DNA of 64,000 nt from Crocinitomicaceae bacterium (GCA_021740085.1 JAIPAL010000004.1:1-64000), one strand, 5' to 3'; counted from the first letter of the stretch, positions 21,025 to 30,308 are shown. Translations and numbers: made by a program. Notes: generated by a model from the sequence alone, not told the origin.

Positions 21025-21041
21025 TGTCATAAATTATGACA
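21025..21041. promoter_or_regulatory. Perfect palindrome TGTCATAAATTATGACA upstream of dnaK
   Basis: 8-bp arms around a central A, in the 137-bp gap between the dnaK start and the upstream CotH-family stop. Confidence 0.5.
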
Positions 21042-21044
21042 TTT

Positions 21045-24000
21045 CTATTGTTTTACAAAGCGTAATGTTTCGAGAATATCACTGTCGTTTGTAATTCGTA
21101 TTAAATACATGGCCGCATTTAAGGTAGAAATATTTATGGCTGTTTTCTTACTTGATTGATCTAATTTCCCTTGACTTAGAACTCTTCCATTCAAATCATA
21201 GATTTGAAAATGCACATTTTTCGCTAAGGTTGAATTGGTATGTTCAATTGTAATTGAATTCGAGCTGGGTGAAGGATATAAGATAAAGCTAATGGTTGGT
21301 CCATCGGGTGGGGGAGGTATCAACTTAAATACTGCCGTAAAGAGTGTTGAATCAAGATTTACATTACTTTCAAAAGTGGGATTCAGTGTATCGCTAATAA
21401 ATGGATTCGGTAGCCATTTTACAAAGGAGTAACCGGGTTCAGCTATTGCTGTGAGTTGAATGGGAACTCCATCAAAATACAAGCCTTGCCATGGGTAATT
21501 TTTCGGTTGAATACTGTTTAATTTTATGGAGCCTGCGCTATCCGGAAATATGGCTAATTCAACTTTAACTTCTTTCGTTAACTGAAATTCATTCCGTAAA
21601 TTTTCCATTACTATTTCATTTCTGCAAGCTAATTGCTGCCTAAAGATTAAATGGTTGTTGATGTAGTTGTCCATTTGTCCGGCTATATTATTCGGATCTC
21701 CCCAACGCTGGTATTCTTTTGGCATCTCAAGCACCATTTTATTGAAAAAGGATTGTTCTGTTGCGAGTAAAGTATCTGTAAGGTAACTCGTATTCATTAA
21801 ATCAGCATATCGATTGATAAATGAATTTCTGTACGTTAAATTTTGAATGCTTTGCAGCCAAATGTTAATATATGGATTGTCTGTGCTTTGGTCTAGCATA
21901 TAGCGTATACCATTATCCGTGCAAGAGGTCCAGCCATTTGGTTGCATGGATAACTCTAAATCTATCAGTGCGAATCGCCAACGGTAATTGCTTTTATTGG
22001 ATCGGTATATCTTTATATTATTTCCTGGCCAATCAGTATTTCCCATCCATGATTCACCAATAATATAATCGGAATAATGCGCTAGGTCAATGAATTGGTC
22101 TGCTTCTGTTAGGTAAGTCGGAGAAGTTGGATCCAAGGCATTAAAGGCAGTATAATCAGCAGTAAAATCTTCTACTTTCCCTTCAACAGCTCTTAAAACT
22201 AAATTGTAAAAATAAGACATTGACAAAATGTCTATGGAGTCTTTTTTGATGTTTTCTCGTTCGTCAAAGTATTCGGTATTAAACTTTTCCCTCAGTTCAT
22301 AAAGACCAAAATATTGCCCATTGATATACACGGAAACGGGCTCCATGGCTGAATAATAATTATTGGTCCCTTTACTCATCATACTGACTTGGCAGGCATC
22401 TTTTTGCGGAAAATTTAACCATTGATTACTGCCATTTCTCAAATAAACATCGCTGTACTTATTTCGAAATGGGATGGCTGGAATTAAGGGTAAGTTCACT
22501 GTTTTTTCTCCGAGAGCAGCGTGATCAAAAGATAAGCGGAAAGACCGTTGTGGATTTCCTCGACTTCCACCAGCGCCACCGTCCATGCGAATGGCCGTTC
22601 TCGTTTGAAATAAAGCGGGATGGTCACCCTCTTTGTCTAACCAAGTAACATGAGCCGCTCTTAACCAGTCTGAATTTGGATTATCAAAAATCCCTTGTCC
22701 ACCATAGAGATTGGAGTTTTGTGTGGTAATTAATAATATAGGTGTGGAATGATCAATATTGAATAAGTAGGTTCCATAAGTATCATGACTTGCTAAATAA
22801 TTGTTCATTGATAATGGAAAAGCTTTTGCTCGAACGACGCTTGCTTGAAAAATAAAAATGGAATCACCAATATATTCCGTGGAGTTTAGGGTAGGTTCAC
22901 TTCCGTCTAAGGTATAAACAACTTTAGTTGGAATTGAATCGGCATTTGGATTGGTAATTTTTAAATAGATCACATTGTTTAGAATGCCAGTAGGAACAGA
23001 TAAAACAGGCGCTTTCAATGAATCGGTATAAACAATTGCTGCATTATTACTCGAACCTGGGCTTGGTTCCATCCACTGATTATTCGTGGAGGCATCGGGG
23101 GAACTTCCTATGCTCACATCAGTTTGAGGAGAATTAATATACAAGGAACTAATTGTTGTCAAACTTGGGTCAGATAAAAACACAGATTCTCCGTTAGATT
23201 CAATTTTAAAATTGCTGTGGTTACCGTAGCCATTCAGCGGAATAAAATTGGAGGACAAGTCATTTAGTAAGGTTTCACTGATGGAAACATCAATATAGGT
23301 ATAGGTAATTGTATTCGTAGAAACCACTTCAAATCCTATCGAATTAATTGGTCCAGCAGTAAGTCCCGCTGCGATTAGTTCAGCTCCATGCACCAATATT
23401 TGATGCCTGGCACTCCAATACCAATTTCCATAAGGAGCAGGGTAATCGGTGTTGGAATTTTGTAGCGTTCCAAAATCTAGTGTAATCCCGTTAATTTTTA
23501 AATTTGGCCTTCTGTTGAAGATCCCTCCATTTACCGAAGAACACGATGCGTCACTTCCATCATTATAGCTAGCAATGGTAGAGTTGTAAGGTGTTTCCGT
23601 TTGTTTGAAAATTGAATTTTCAGTATACCCGTTGTTTTCATACGAACAAATATTTAGAATGATATTGCTTTGGCCATCCCAGTTAAATGTATTGGTGAAA
23701 TTATGAGTATTCCAACCCACAAAAGGGCTATAACTTAGGTCATTTACCGCCGGCGAAAAGGGACTTGACTCGTATCGATCTTTTCCACTGCAATAGATCA
23801 ACTTAAACTCATTGGGAGCTAAACTTAGCCCTGCCAAGGACCATTGGAGTGGCTGCAATAAATTGTCACTCAAATAATAACCTGTGAGATCAACAAGACT
23901 GTTACCGGCATTATAAAGTTCTATCCAATCCGGCTTATCCCCATCTTCATCCGTTGCGGAAATATAATTTCTATTACATCCCTCGTTAATTACGACTTGC

Positions 24001-24062
24001 GCAAAAGCTTGCTGAAAATAACTTATACAGAGAAACAGAAATACTACTAGCCGTCTATTCAT
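21045..24062 (-). CDS. CotH kinase-family, lamin-tail-domain secreted protein with T9SS type A C-terminus
   Basis: VVINEGCNRNYISATDEDGDKPDWIELYNAG lamin-tail; VSVYINGQYFGLYELREKFNTEYF CotH; C-term ILYPSPSSNSITIEH...AAMYLIRI. Confidence 0.86.
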   Translation of the reverse strand: MNRRLVVFLFLCISYFQQAFAQVVINEGCNRNYISATDEDGDKPDWIELYNAGNSLVDLTGYYLSDNLLQPLQWSLAGLSLAPNEFKLIYCSGKDRYESSPFSPAVNDLSYSPFVGWNTHNFTNTFNWDGQSNIILNICSYENNGYTENSIFKQTETPYNSTIASYNDGSDASCSSVNGGIFNRRPNLKINGITLDFGTLQNSNTDYPAPYGNWYWSARHQILVHGAELIAAGLTAGPINSIGFEVVSTNTITYTYIDVSISETLLNDLSSNFIPLNGYGNHSNFKIESNGESVFLSDPSLTTISSLYINSPQTDVSIGSSPDASTNNQWMEPSPGSSNNAAIVYTDSLKAPVLSVPTGILNNVIYLKITNPNADSIPTKVVYTLDGSEPTLNSTEYIGDSIFIFQASVVRAKAFPLSMNNYLASHDTYGTYLFNIDHSTPILLITTQNSNLYGGQGIFDNPNSDWLRAAHVTWLDKEGDHPALFQTRTAIRMDGGAGGSRGNPQRSFRLSFDHAALGEKTVNLPLIPAIPFRNKYSDVYLRNGSNQWLNFPQKDACQVSMMSKGTNNYYSAMEPVSVYINGQYFGLYELREKFNTEYFDERENIKKDSIDILSMSYFYNLVLRAVEGKVEDFTADYTAFNALDPTSPTYLTEADQFIDLAHYSDYIIGESWMGNTDWPGNNIKIYRSNKSNYRWRFALIDLELSMQPNGWTSCTDNGIRYMLDQSTDNPYINIWLQSIQNLTYRNSFINRYADLMNTSYLTDTLLATEQSFFNKMVLEMPKEYQRWGDPNNIAGQMDNYINNHLIFRQQLACRNEIVMENLRNEFQLTKEVKVELAIFPDSAGSIKLNSIQPKNYPWQGLYFDGVPIQLTAIAEPGYSFVKWLPNPFISDTLNPTFESNVNLDSTLFTAVFKLIPPPPDGPTISFILYPSPSSNSITIEHTNSTLAKNVHFQIYDLNGRVLSQGKLDQSSKKTAINISTLNAAMYLIRITNDSDILETLRFVKQ

Positions 24063-24065
24063 ATT

Positions 24066-25457
24066 TTACAGGTGAATTACTTCACCATAAGCTGCTGCTG
24101 CCGCCTCCATAATGGCTTCAGACATAGTAGGGTGGGGGTGAACTGTTTTAATCAATTCTTCTCCAGTAGTTTCTAATTTACGAACGGCTACTAATTCGGC
24201 TACCATTTCAGTTACGTTTGCACCGATCATGTGACCTCCTAATAATTCACCGTATTTAGCATCGAAAATTAATTTTACAAAGCCATCTTTAGTTCCAGCT
24301 GCACTTGCTTTTCCGGATGCGGAAAAAGGAAACTTCCCTATTTTAACTTCAAATCCTGCTGCTTTCGCTGCTTTTTCGGTCATGCCTACGGATGCCACTT
24401 CTGGCGAACAATAGGTACATCCTGGGATGTTTCCATAATTTAGTGGTGCTGGATGATGACCAGCAATTTTCTCTACACAAATAATTCCTTCTGCAGATGC
24501 AACGTGTGCTAAGGCTGGTCCTGGAACGATATCGCCAATGGCATAATAACCAGGTATATTTGTTTGGTAGTAATCATCAACTAGTATTCGTCCTTTATCT
24601 ACGACAATTCCGACATCTTCTAATCCTATATTTTCGATGTTAGCTTGAATTCCAACCGCGGAAAGGACTACGTCACATGAAATTTTCTCTTCACCCTTTT
24701 CTGTTTTAATCGTTACGATACACTCTTTTCCGCTTGTATCTACGTGCTCAACAGAAGAATTAGTCATAATTTTAACACCTGCTTTTTTGAATGATTTTTC
24801 TAATTGCTTAGATATATCTTCGTCTTCTACGGGAACAATGTTCGGTAAATATTCAACAACTGTGACCTCAGTGCCGATGGCATTATAAAAGTAGGCAAAT
24901 TCAACACCTATTGCCCCAGATCCAACAACAACTAGTCGTTTGGGCTGTGTGGCTAGGGTCATTGCTTGACGATAACCAATTATTTTCGTGCCATCTTGAG
25001 GTAAATTGGGTAATTCACGTGAACGAGATCCGGTAGCAATTATAAGCCCTTTTCCAGCTAAATATGTTGTTGAAACGCCGGCGTCATCCGTAACGATAAC
25101 TGATTTTCCAGCTGCGATTTTCCCTGTGCCTTTAAGTACATCAATTTTATTCTTTTTCATCAAGAATTGGATGCCGTTGCTCATTCCATCGGCCACATCC
25201 CTGCTTCGTTTTACCATCGCAGTAAAATCTGCTTTCACGTCTTTTACCGATATACCATAGTCACTTGCATGGTTTAGGTATTCGAACACATTAGCGCTTT
25301 TTATCAACGCTTTTGTTGGGATACAGCCCCAATTCAAGCATACTCCACCAAGAGATTCGCGTTCAACAATGGCAGTTTTAAGCCCTAACTGAGAAGCTCG
25401 AATAGCCGTAACGTATCCGCCTGGGCCACTTCCAACTACAATGATATCATAATTCAT
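24066..25457 (-). CDS. lpdA: Dihydrolipoyl dehydrogenase
   Basis: IIVVGSGPGGYVTAIRASQLG, GGVCLNWGCIPTKAL redox Cys pair, HPHPTMSEAIMEAA. Confidence 0.96.
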   Translation of the reverse strand: MNYDIIVVGSGPGGYVTAIRASQLGLKTAIVERESLGGVCLNWGCIPTKALIKSANVFEYLNHASDYGISVKDVKADFTAMVKRSRDVADGMSNGIQFLMKKNKIDVLKGTGKIAAGKSVIVTDDAGVSTTYLAGKGLIIATGSRSRELPNLPQDGTKIIGYRQAMTLATQPKRLVVVGSGAIGVEFAYFYNAIGTEVTVVEYLPNIVPVEDEDISKQLEKSFKKAGVKIMTNSSVEHVDTSGKECIVTIKTEKGEEKISCDVVLSAVGIQANIENIGLEDVGIVVDKGRILVDDYYQTNIPGYYAIGDIVPGPALAHVASAEGIICVEKIAGHHPAPLNYGNIPGCTYCSPEVASVGMTEKAAKAAGFEVKIGKFPFSASGKASAAGTKDGFVKLIFDAKYGELLGGHMIGANVTEMVAELVAVRKLETTGEELIKTVHPHPTMSEAIMEAAAAAYGEVIHL

Positions 25458-25541
25458 ATTGATGTATTTTAAGAAAGCAAATTTAATTAAAAAAGATGAA
25501 GGTGCAATTTATAAGTAGGAATCACTTTCAAAATCGTTTGC

Positions 25542-25586
25542 GCTAGCCTCGATAAATTCCTCCTTCGTCGGAACACTCGGCTAGCT
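25542..25586. repeat. Intergenic repeat module alpha, copy 1
   Basis: GCTAGCCTCGATAAATTCCTCCTTCGTCGGAACACTCGGCTAGCT; 43/45 identical to 58905-58949. Confidence 0.9.
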
Positions 25587-25618
25587 ATTTTCACAATACT
25601 AGTCAATTCAGGAATTCC

Positions 25619-26011
25619 TTACGGAATAATCAAGCAGTTTGGACATATACCAGAAACCGTTAAAAAAACTTCAGCTACTTGATAGTTTGATGGGATATTA
25701 AGCTCGATGTGATTATCTGCAATACAAGTGAGTTTTTTGCAAGTGGTGCAGCTAAAATGCAGATGGTCATGGTGCAAGTGTTGTTCGTGCTCGCACGAGT
25801 TGCATGGAGCATAGTTTATTACGCCGTTAACATTGACAATTTTATGGATTTTCATTTCCTTTACTAAGCGCTCTAAAATTCGATACACTGTTACTCGGTC
25901 GCAAATGTTGTTTACCATAGCAAATATTTCAGTTTGACTCATGGCCGTTTTATTGAGCTGTATAATTTCAAAAACTGTCTTTTTTGCTATTGTATTTCTA
26001 ATTATTGCCAT
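25619..26011 (-). CDS. Fur-family metalloregulator (Zur-like)
   Basis: 130 aa; wHTH CDRVTVYRILERLVKEMKIHKIV; His-rich HEQHLHHDHLHF, CTTC and CPNC zinc ligands. Confidence 0.85.
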   Translation of the reverse strand: MAIIRNTIAKKTVFEIIQLNKTAMSQTEIFAMVNNICDRVTVYRILERLVKEMKIHKIVNVNGVINYAPCNSCEHEQHLHHDHLHFSCTTCKKLTCIADNHIELNIPSNYQVAEVFLTVSGICPNCLIIP

Positions 26012-26027
26012 TATTATTTTTATAAAC

Positions 26028-26076
26028 GCAACAATGTTGCATAATTGTAGTATATTTGTAATCGCATCAAAGTTGC
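26028..26076. promoter_or_regulatory. Candidate Fur/Zur-type operator pair: GCAACAATGTTGC (26028-26040) and GCATCAAAGTTGC (26064-26076)
   Basis: One perfect and one near-perfect inverted repeat, 36 bp centre to centre, on either side of TATATTTG at 26051-26058, in the divergent gap of regulator and receptor. Confidence 0.65.
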
Positions 26077-26098
26077 AAATAAAAATTAGTAGAAAAAA

Positions 26099-28345
26099 AT
26101 GAAATTCATCTTCTTGTTTTTTTTAAGTTTAGTGTCCTGTATCTCTTTCGCTCAAAGGGTAGAAATTACCTTATTGGATGAAAAGTCTAAAGAACCGATA
26201 ATAGGCGCCCAACTATTTATATTGGAGACCGACCAAAGTTTTAAAACCAATGATTTTGGTAAAATAACGATTTTTGAAAATGACATGAAATCGTGTCAAA
26301 TTCGAGTTTTAGCCACAGGGTATAAAAGTATTCTGCAAAAAATTGTGCTTACGCCTTCTCTTTTAATTACGTTAAGCCCTATGCATTTAGATTTGCAGGA
26401 AGTTACGGTGTCAAGTGGTTCTACTGTAACCCAAAACAAAAATCCTTTCCATATTGAATCGCGAAAAATTAATGATTTAAATCAAATTCCTGCCCTAAAC
26501 TTGGGGGAATTGATTGGTCGAATTCCAGGTGTTTATTCATCTTCATTAGGAAATGGCATCTCTAAACCTGTCGTACGAGGAATGCAAGGAATGCGTGTAA
26601 TTACCTTGGTTAATGGACTTCGTTTAGAGGGACAGCAGTGGGGTGGTGATCATGGTATGGGTTTGTCAGAATTAGGTATTGGAACGGCAGAGGTTATTAA
26701 AGGACCTGCTAGCTTAATATACGGTGCCGATGCCTTGGGCGGTGTGGTTTCCCTTTTAGATGTTCCATTTGCTGCTGTAAATACCGCTGAGGTACAATTT
26801 CAAACAAACCTCAATCAAAATACCATGGGAGCCGAATCCCGTCTTTTAATCAAGCAGTCTTATAGAAACTGGAGGTGGTTATTGGGAGGTAGTTACGCCA
26901 ACCATGCGGATTTTCAAATTCCCAGTGGACGATTCGCAAAGAATTCTCGTTTTAATTCTCTCGCCATGAAGGGGAGTATTTCTTTTAAAGGGAAAAAAAG
27001 TTTGCATCAATGGCGTATGATTATGGATCATAGAATTGCAGGCATCCCTGGTCATACACATGACTCATTGGCAACTCCAGCATCTTTTCAAGTTGAATTA
27101 CAAGCGCGAAGGTATTCGCTACCTTCACAATTTTTCCGCAATTATCTTGCTCATCAAACATCTAATTGGTATGGAAAAAATTTGGATGTACAGCTACTAA
27201 TGGGCTACACTGCCAATAGGTTAATAGAATACGACGAAAAGTTTACCGTTCCTTCTTTGAGCATGCTTCTTCAAAATTTCATAGTAAATACTAAATTCTC
27301 TGTTAAAAAATGGGACAATTTGAAATGGATTACAGGAACCCAAAGTATGTTTCAGCTAAATAGAAATGCTGCAAACGCCTCCGATACTTTAATTCCAAAT
27401 TCCAATACTTTTGACTTCGGTATTTATTCAACAGTTACGTGGAGCAAAGGATTTTGGGTACTTCAATCAGGCGTTCGGTATGACTTAAGAATAATATTTG
27501 GAATTGATGAAAGTTTATACGGACTTACAGATTTCAATTACAGCGGATTAAATGGAAGTGTGGGTGCCGTATTTTCAAAAAACGAGTTTATTTTTAGAAC
27601 TAATTTTTCGACAGGTTATCGAGCTCCTCATTTAACGGAATTACTATCCGATGGATACCATCATGGTGCGTTGCGCTATGAAATAGGGAATAGAAATTTA
27701 ATTTCGGAAAAGGCTGTTCAGCTTGATATCACATTTGAACACAACCAAGAGCATGGTGCATTAACCTTGAATCCGTTTGCTAATCTCATCGATAATTATA
27801 TTTTTATACAGCCCATTGATTCGATGGTAGGTGGAATGCCAGTTTTTATCTATCAGCAAGCTCCAAAAGTATTATTTCTAGGAGGCGATATCGCTTTTCA
27901 TTTTCACCCTCATTTTGCCCATAAATTACACTGGGAAATAGCTGTGTCCTACATTCGACCCTTTACAGGTAATGACAGTTCGGTTTCCTTAATTCCCCAG
28001 CCAAGATTAATGAATTCCCTCAAATACGAATTTGCATTAGGGAAAAAGATACGTCTCAAAGATTTGCATCTGCAATCTACGCTCCTTGGGGCACAAAATC
28101 AGGTCGCTTTTAATGAAACCCCCTCGAATTTATATCATTTATTTGACCTAGGAATGCTCATTTCGTTTGGTAGAACCGAGCAGCTGTCGTTAAATATTGG
28201 TGTTAGAAACATATTTAATGCAAACTACATCGATCACCTTTCCCGTTTAAAAAATATAAGTATGCCATCTCCTGGCAGAAGCATTTATCTATCTTTCAAC
28301 TATTTGATTAATTATAAACTTAAAAACAAAAACAATGAAAACTAA
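26099..28345 (+). CDS. TonB-dependent outer-membrane receptor, probably metal uptake
   Basis: Signal peptide, carboxypeptidase-like N-domain, plug IPGVYSSSLGNGISKPVVRGMQGMRVITLVNGLRLEGQQWGGDHG...IKGPASLIYGADALGGVV, beta-barrel. Confidence 0.9.
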   Translation: MKFIFLFFLSLVSCISFAQRVEITLLDEKSKEPIIGAQLFILETDQSFKTNDFGKITIFENDMKSCQIRVLATGYKSILQKIVLTPSLLITLSPMHLDLQEVTVSSGSTVTQNKNPFHIESRKINDLNQIPALNLGELIGRIPGVYSSSLGNGISKPVVRGMQGMRVITLVNGLRLEGQQWGGDHGMGLSELGIGTAEVIKGPASLIYGADALGGVVSLLDVPFAAVNTAEVQFQTNLNQNTMGAESRLLIKQSYRNWRWLLGGSYANHADFQIPSGRFAKNSRFNSLAMKGSISFKGKKSLHQWRMIMDHRIAGIPGHTHDSLATPASFQVELQARRYSLPSQFFRNYLAHQTSNWYGKNLDVQLLMGYTANRLIEYDEKFTVPSLSMLLQNFIVNTKFSVKKWDNLKWITGTQSMFQLNRNAANASDTLIPNSNTFDFGIYSTVTWSKGFWVLQSGVRYDLRIIFGIDESLYGLTDFNYSGLNGSVGAVFSKNEFIFRTNFSTGYRAPHLTELLSDGYHHGALRYEIGNRNLISEKAVQLDITFEHNQEHGALTLNPFANLIDNYIFIQPIDSMVGGMPVFIYQQAPKVLFLGGDIAFHFHPHFAHKLHWEIAVSYIRPFTGNDSSVSLIPQPRLMNSLKYEFALGKKIRLKDLHLQSTLLGAQNQVAFNETPSNLYHLFDLGMLISFGRTEQLSLNIGVRNIFNANYIDHLSRLKNISMPSPGRSIYLSFNYLINYKLKNKNNEN

Positions 28346-28550
28346 CCTTTTATTATTTGCCGTAGCAATTTCATTTGTTGCATTAACAAGTTCTTGCAAA
28401 AAGAATCAATGTTCTGAATGTCATTATGACAAAGGCGGAATAGAAGTTGAAATGGGAGAATTTTGTGGCGATGCTTTAGAAGACCTGGAGGCGCTAGGAT
28501 CATTTACGGATACAACTGGAACTTATGTAGTTCATTGTGAAGGACATTGA
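28335..28550 (+). CDS. Small Cys/His-rich lipoprotein
   Basis: 71 aa; lipobox-like VALTSSC; KKNQCSECHYDKGG...EFCGDAL...VVHCEGH; overlaps receptor stop by 11 bp. Confidence 0.7.
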   Translation: MKTNLLLFAVAISFVALTSSCKKNQCSECHYDKGGIEVEMGEFCGDALEDLEALGSFTDTTGTYVVHCEGH

Positions 28551-28585
28551 TTTTTTAATAACGAATGTTATTACATTTTGAATTT

Positions 28586-28614
28586 AAAGGGCTTACTTGG
28601 TGAGTCCTTTTTTT
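28586..28614 (+). terminator. Rho-independent terminator
   Basis: AAAGGGCTTAC-TTG-GTGAGTCCTTT (11-bp stem with two G:U pairs) followed by a T run. Confidence 0.78.
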
Positions 28615-28620
28615 CTTGAA

Positions 28621-28821
28621 GCACTCGGCTAGCATCCATGCAGCTTATCGAGTGCATCTCGTCCGTCAGCTGACGGATCGATGTGCTCTTGAAAGTGAAT
28701 CGAGCGGCTTGTGCTGAGCCTGCCGAAGTAAGTCGAGAGACACGATAAATCGAGAGACACTGCGCAATTCCAAAAAGCTTATCGAGTGGACACAGCTTGC
28801 TGTGGTTGTATAGAGAGAAGC
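28621..28821. repeat. Compound intergenic palindromic repeat cluster
   Basis: GCACTCG...CGAGTGC inverted pair (28621-28655), 16-bp palindrome TCCGTCAGCTGACGGA (28662-28677), direct repeats TCGAGAGACAC (28733-28743, 28750-28760), module beta (28775-28821). Confidence 0.88.
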
Positions 28822-28886
28822 TTATCCCGACTTTACTCCACATCTCAAAATCTTTTGTAGTTTTATCGGAGCAAAAAAGAAACAAC

Positions 28887-30218
28887 ATGATAGAAAAAGG
28901 CAATAAAAAAACAATTCGTGCTTGGGTGATGTATGATTGGGCCAATTCGGTATATCCTTTGATTATTAGTTCGGCTATTTTTCCGATTCTTTACGAGGTA
29001 AATACTAGTATTAAAGATCCTGTAAGTGGAAAAACGACCTATGACATCATTTCTTTTTTTGGAATGGAATTTAAAAACACAGAGTTTTATGCCTACCTAA
29101 TTTCACTTTCCTATATTATTGTTGCCTTGCTATCGCCGATCCTTTCAGGTATTGCCGATGCAGGAGGTAAGCGTAAATTATTTATGCAATTCTTTTGTTA
29201 TATGGGAGCTTTTGCTTCAGGCTTGTTGTACTTTTTTAGTGCCGATAATCACGGTGTTGATGGTACGCCTTTTGAACTCGGAATCACCATTTTACCACTG
29301 TTCATTGGGAGTATAGGGTTTTGGGGTAGCCTGGTATATTACAATTCATATTTGCCTGAAATCGCTGATTATCGTGAGCACGATAAGATAAGTGCACGGG
29401 GATTTTCAATGGGCTACTTTGGAAGTTCTTTATTATTGATTATTATTCTAATGCTTACTGTGTTCACGAAAACAATTCCTATAAAATTTGCTTTCCCCTT
29501 GGTAAGTTTATGGTGGATTGCCTTTGCTACGTATTCATTTTATCATATCCCAAAATCATTACCGAGTAATGAAAAAGTCAACGAGAATATTTTTCTAAAG
29601 GGATTTAAAGAACTTAGCAAAGTAGCGAGAGAAATTAAATTGAATATTCATTTAAGACGATTTTTAGCCAGTTATTTTATGTACAATATGGCGGTGCAAA
29701 CGATCATGGTAATGGCGGTAGCATTTGCGAATAAGGAAATTAGAGGGATTAAATCATCAGACTTAATTATTAGCATATTAATTATTCAATTTTTGGGTAT
29801 TGCCGGGGCATTTTTGATGTCAAAAATATCATCAGTTATCGGAAATATTAAAACAATCGGTATTTCAATCCTAATATGGATTGGACTATGTGTGGCTGTA
29901 TTTAGTGTTGTTTATGAACCGTGGCAGTTTTATATTGCAGCTGCTTTTGTAGGCTTAGTTATGGGAGGAATCCAATCAGTTTCAAGGTCCACGTATTCCA
30001 AATTATTGCCACAAACGAACGATATTACCTCCTATTTTAGCTTTTTTGATTTGGCTGAAAAAATCGGATTAGCCATTGGAACACTTACTTTTGGAATAAT
30101 TGAAGGATATTTGGATATTCGTTCTTCTATTTTGGCACTAATCTTATTTTTTGTTGCTGGTTTTATCTTGTTGTTATTTGTGCCAAAATCTGATAGGCTC
30201 ATGACAATGAAGCAGTAA
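28887..30218 (+). CDS. MFS transporter, UMF1 (Atg22-like) family; start adjusted from 28797 to 28887
   Basis: KKTIRAWVMYDWANSVYPLIISSAIFPI...multiple TM segments, VMGGIQSVSRSTYSKLLP; the earlier start lies in a repeat. Confidence 0.85.
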   Translation: MIEKGNKKTIRAWVMYDWANSVYPLIISSAIFPILYEVNTSIKDPVSGKTTYDIISFFGMEFKNTEFYAYLISLSYIIVALLSPILSGIADAGGKRKLFMQFFCYMGAFASGLLYFFSADNHGVDGTPFELGITILPLFIGSIGFWGSLVYYNSYLPEIADYREHDKISARGFSMGYFGSSLLLIIILMLTVFTKTIPIKFAFPLVSLWWIAFATYSFYHIPKSLPSNEKVNENIFLKGFKELSKVAREIKLNIHLRRFLASYFMYNMAVQTIMVMAVAFANKEIRGIKSSDLIISILIIQFLGIAGAFLMSKISSVIGNIKTIGISILIWIGLCVAVFSVVYEPWQFYIAAAFVGLVMGGIQSVSRSTYSKLLPQTNDITSYFSFFDLAEKIGLAIGTLTFGIIEGYLDIRSSILALILFFVAGFILLLFVPKSDRLMTMKQ

Positions 30219-30283
30219 AAAAGAATTAATTATTATTTAACGTTAAATCTATCTTTAGATATCAATGCCCCTGCTAAAAAGTT

Positions 30284-30291
30284 TATTTTTG
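30284..30291 (+). promoter_or_regulatory. TAnnTTTG motif (TATTTTTG) upstream of dapD
   Basis: 25 bp upstream of ATG at 30309. Confidence 0.4.
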
Positions 30292-30308
30292 CCTAAAATT
30301 TTTCTATT

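Noticed and set aside
28621-28821. Possible CRISPR array from repeated TCGAGAGACAC / AGCTTATCGAGTG elements
   Set aside because: Repeats are short, irregularly spaced, and no spacers of uniform length or cas genes are present.
28571-28945. 124-aa minus-strand ORF across the repeat cluster
   Set aside because: Composed mostly of palindromic repeat sequence and the antisense start of the MFS gene.
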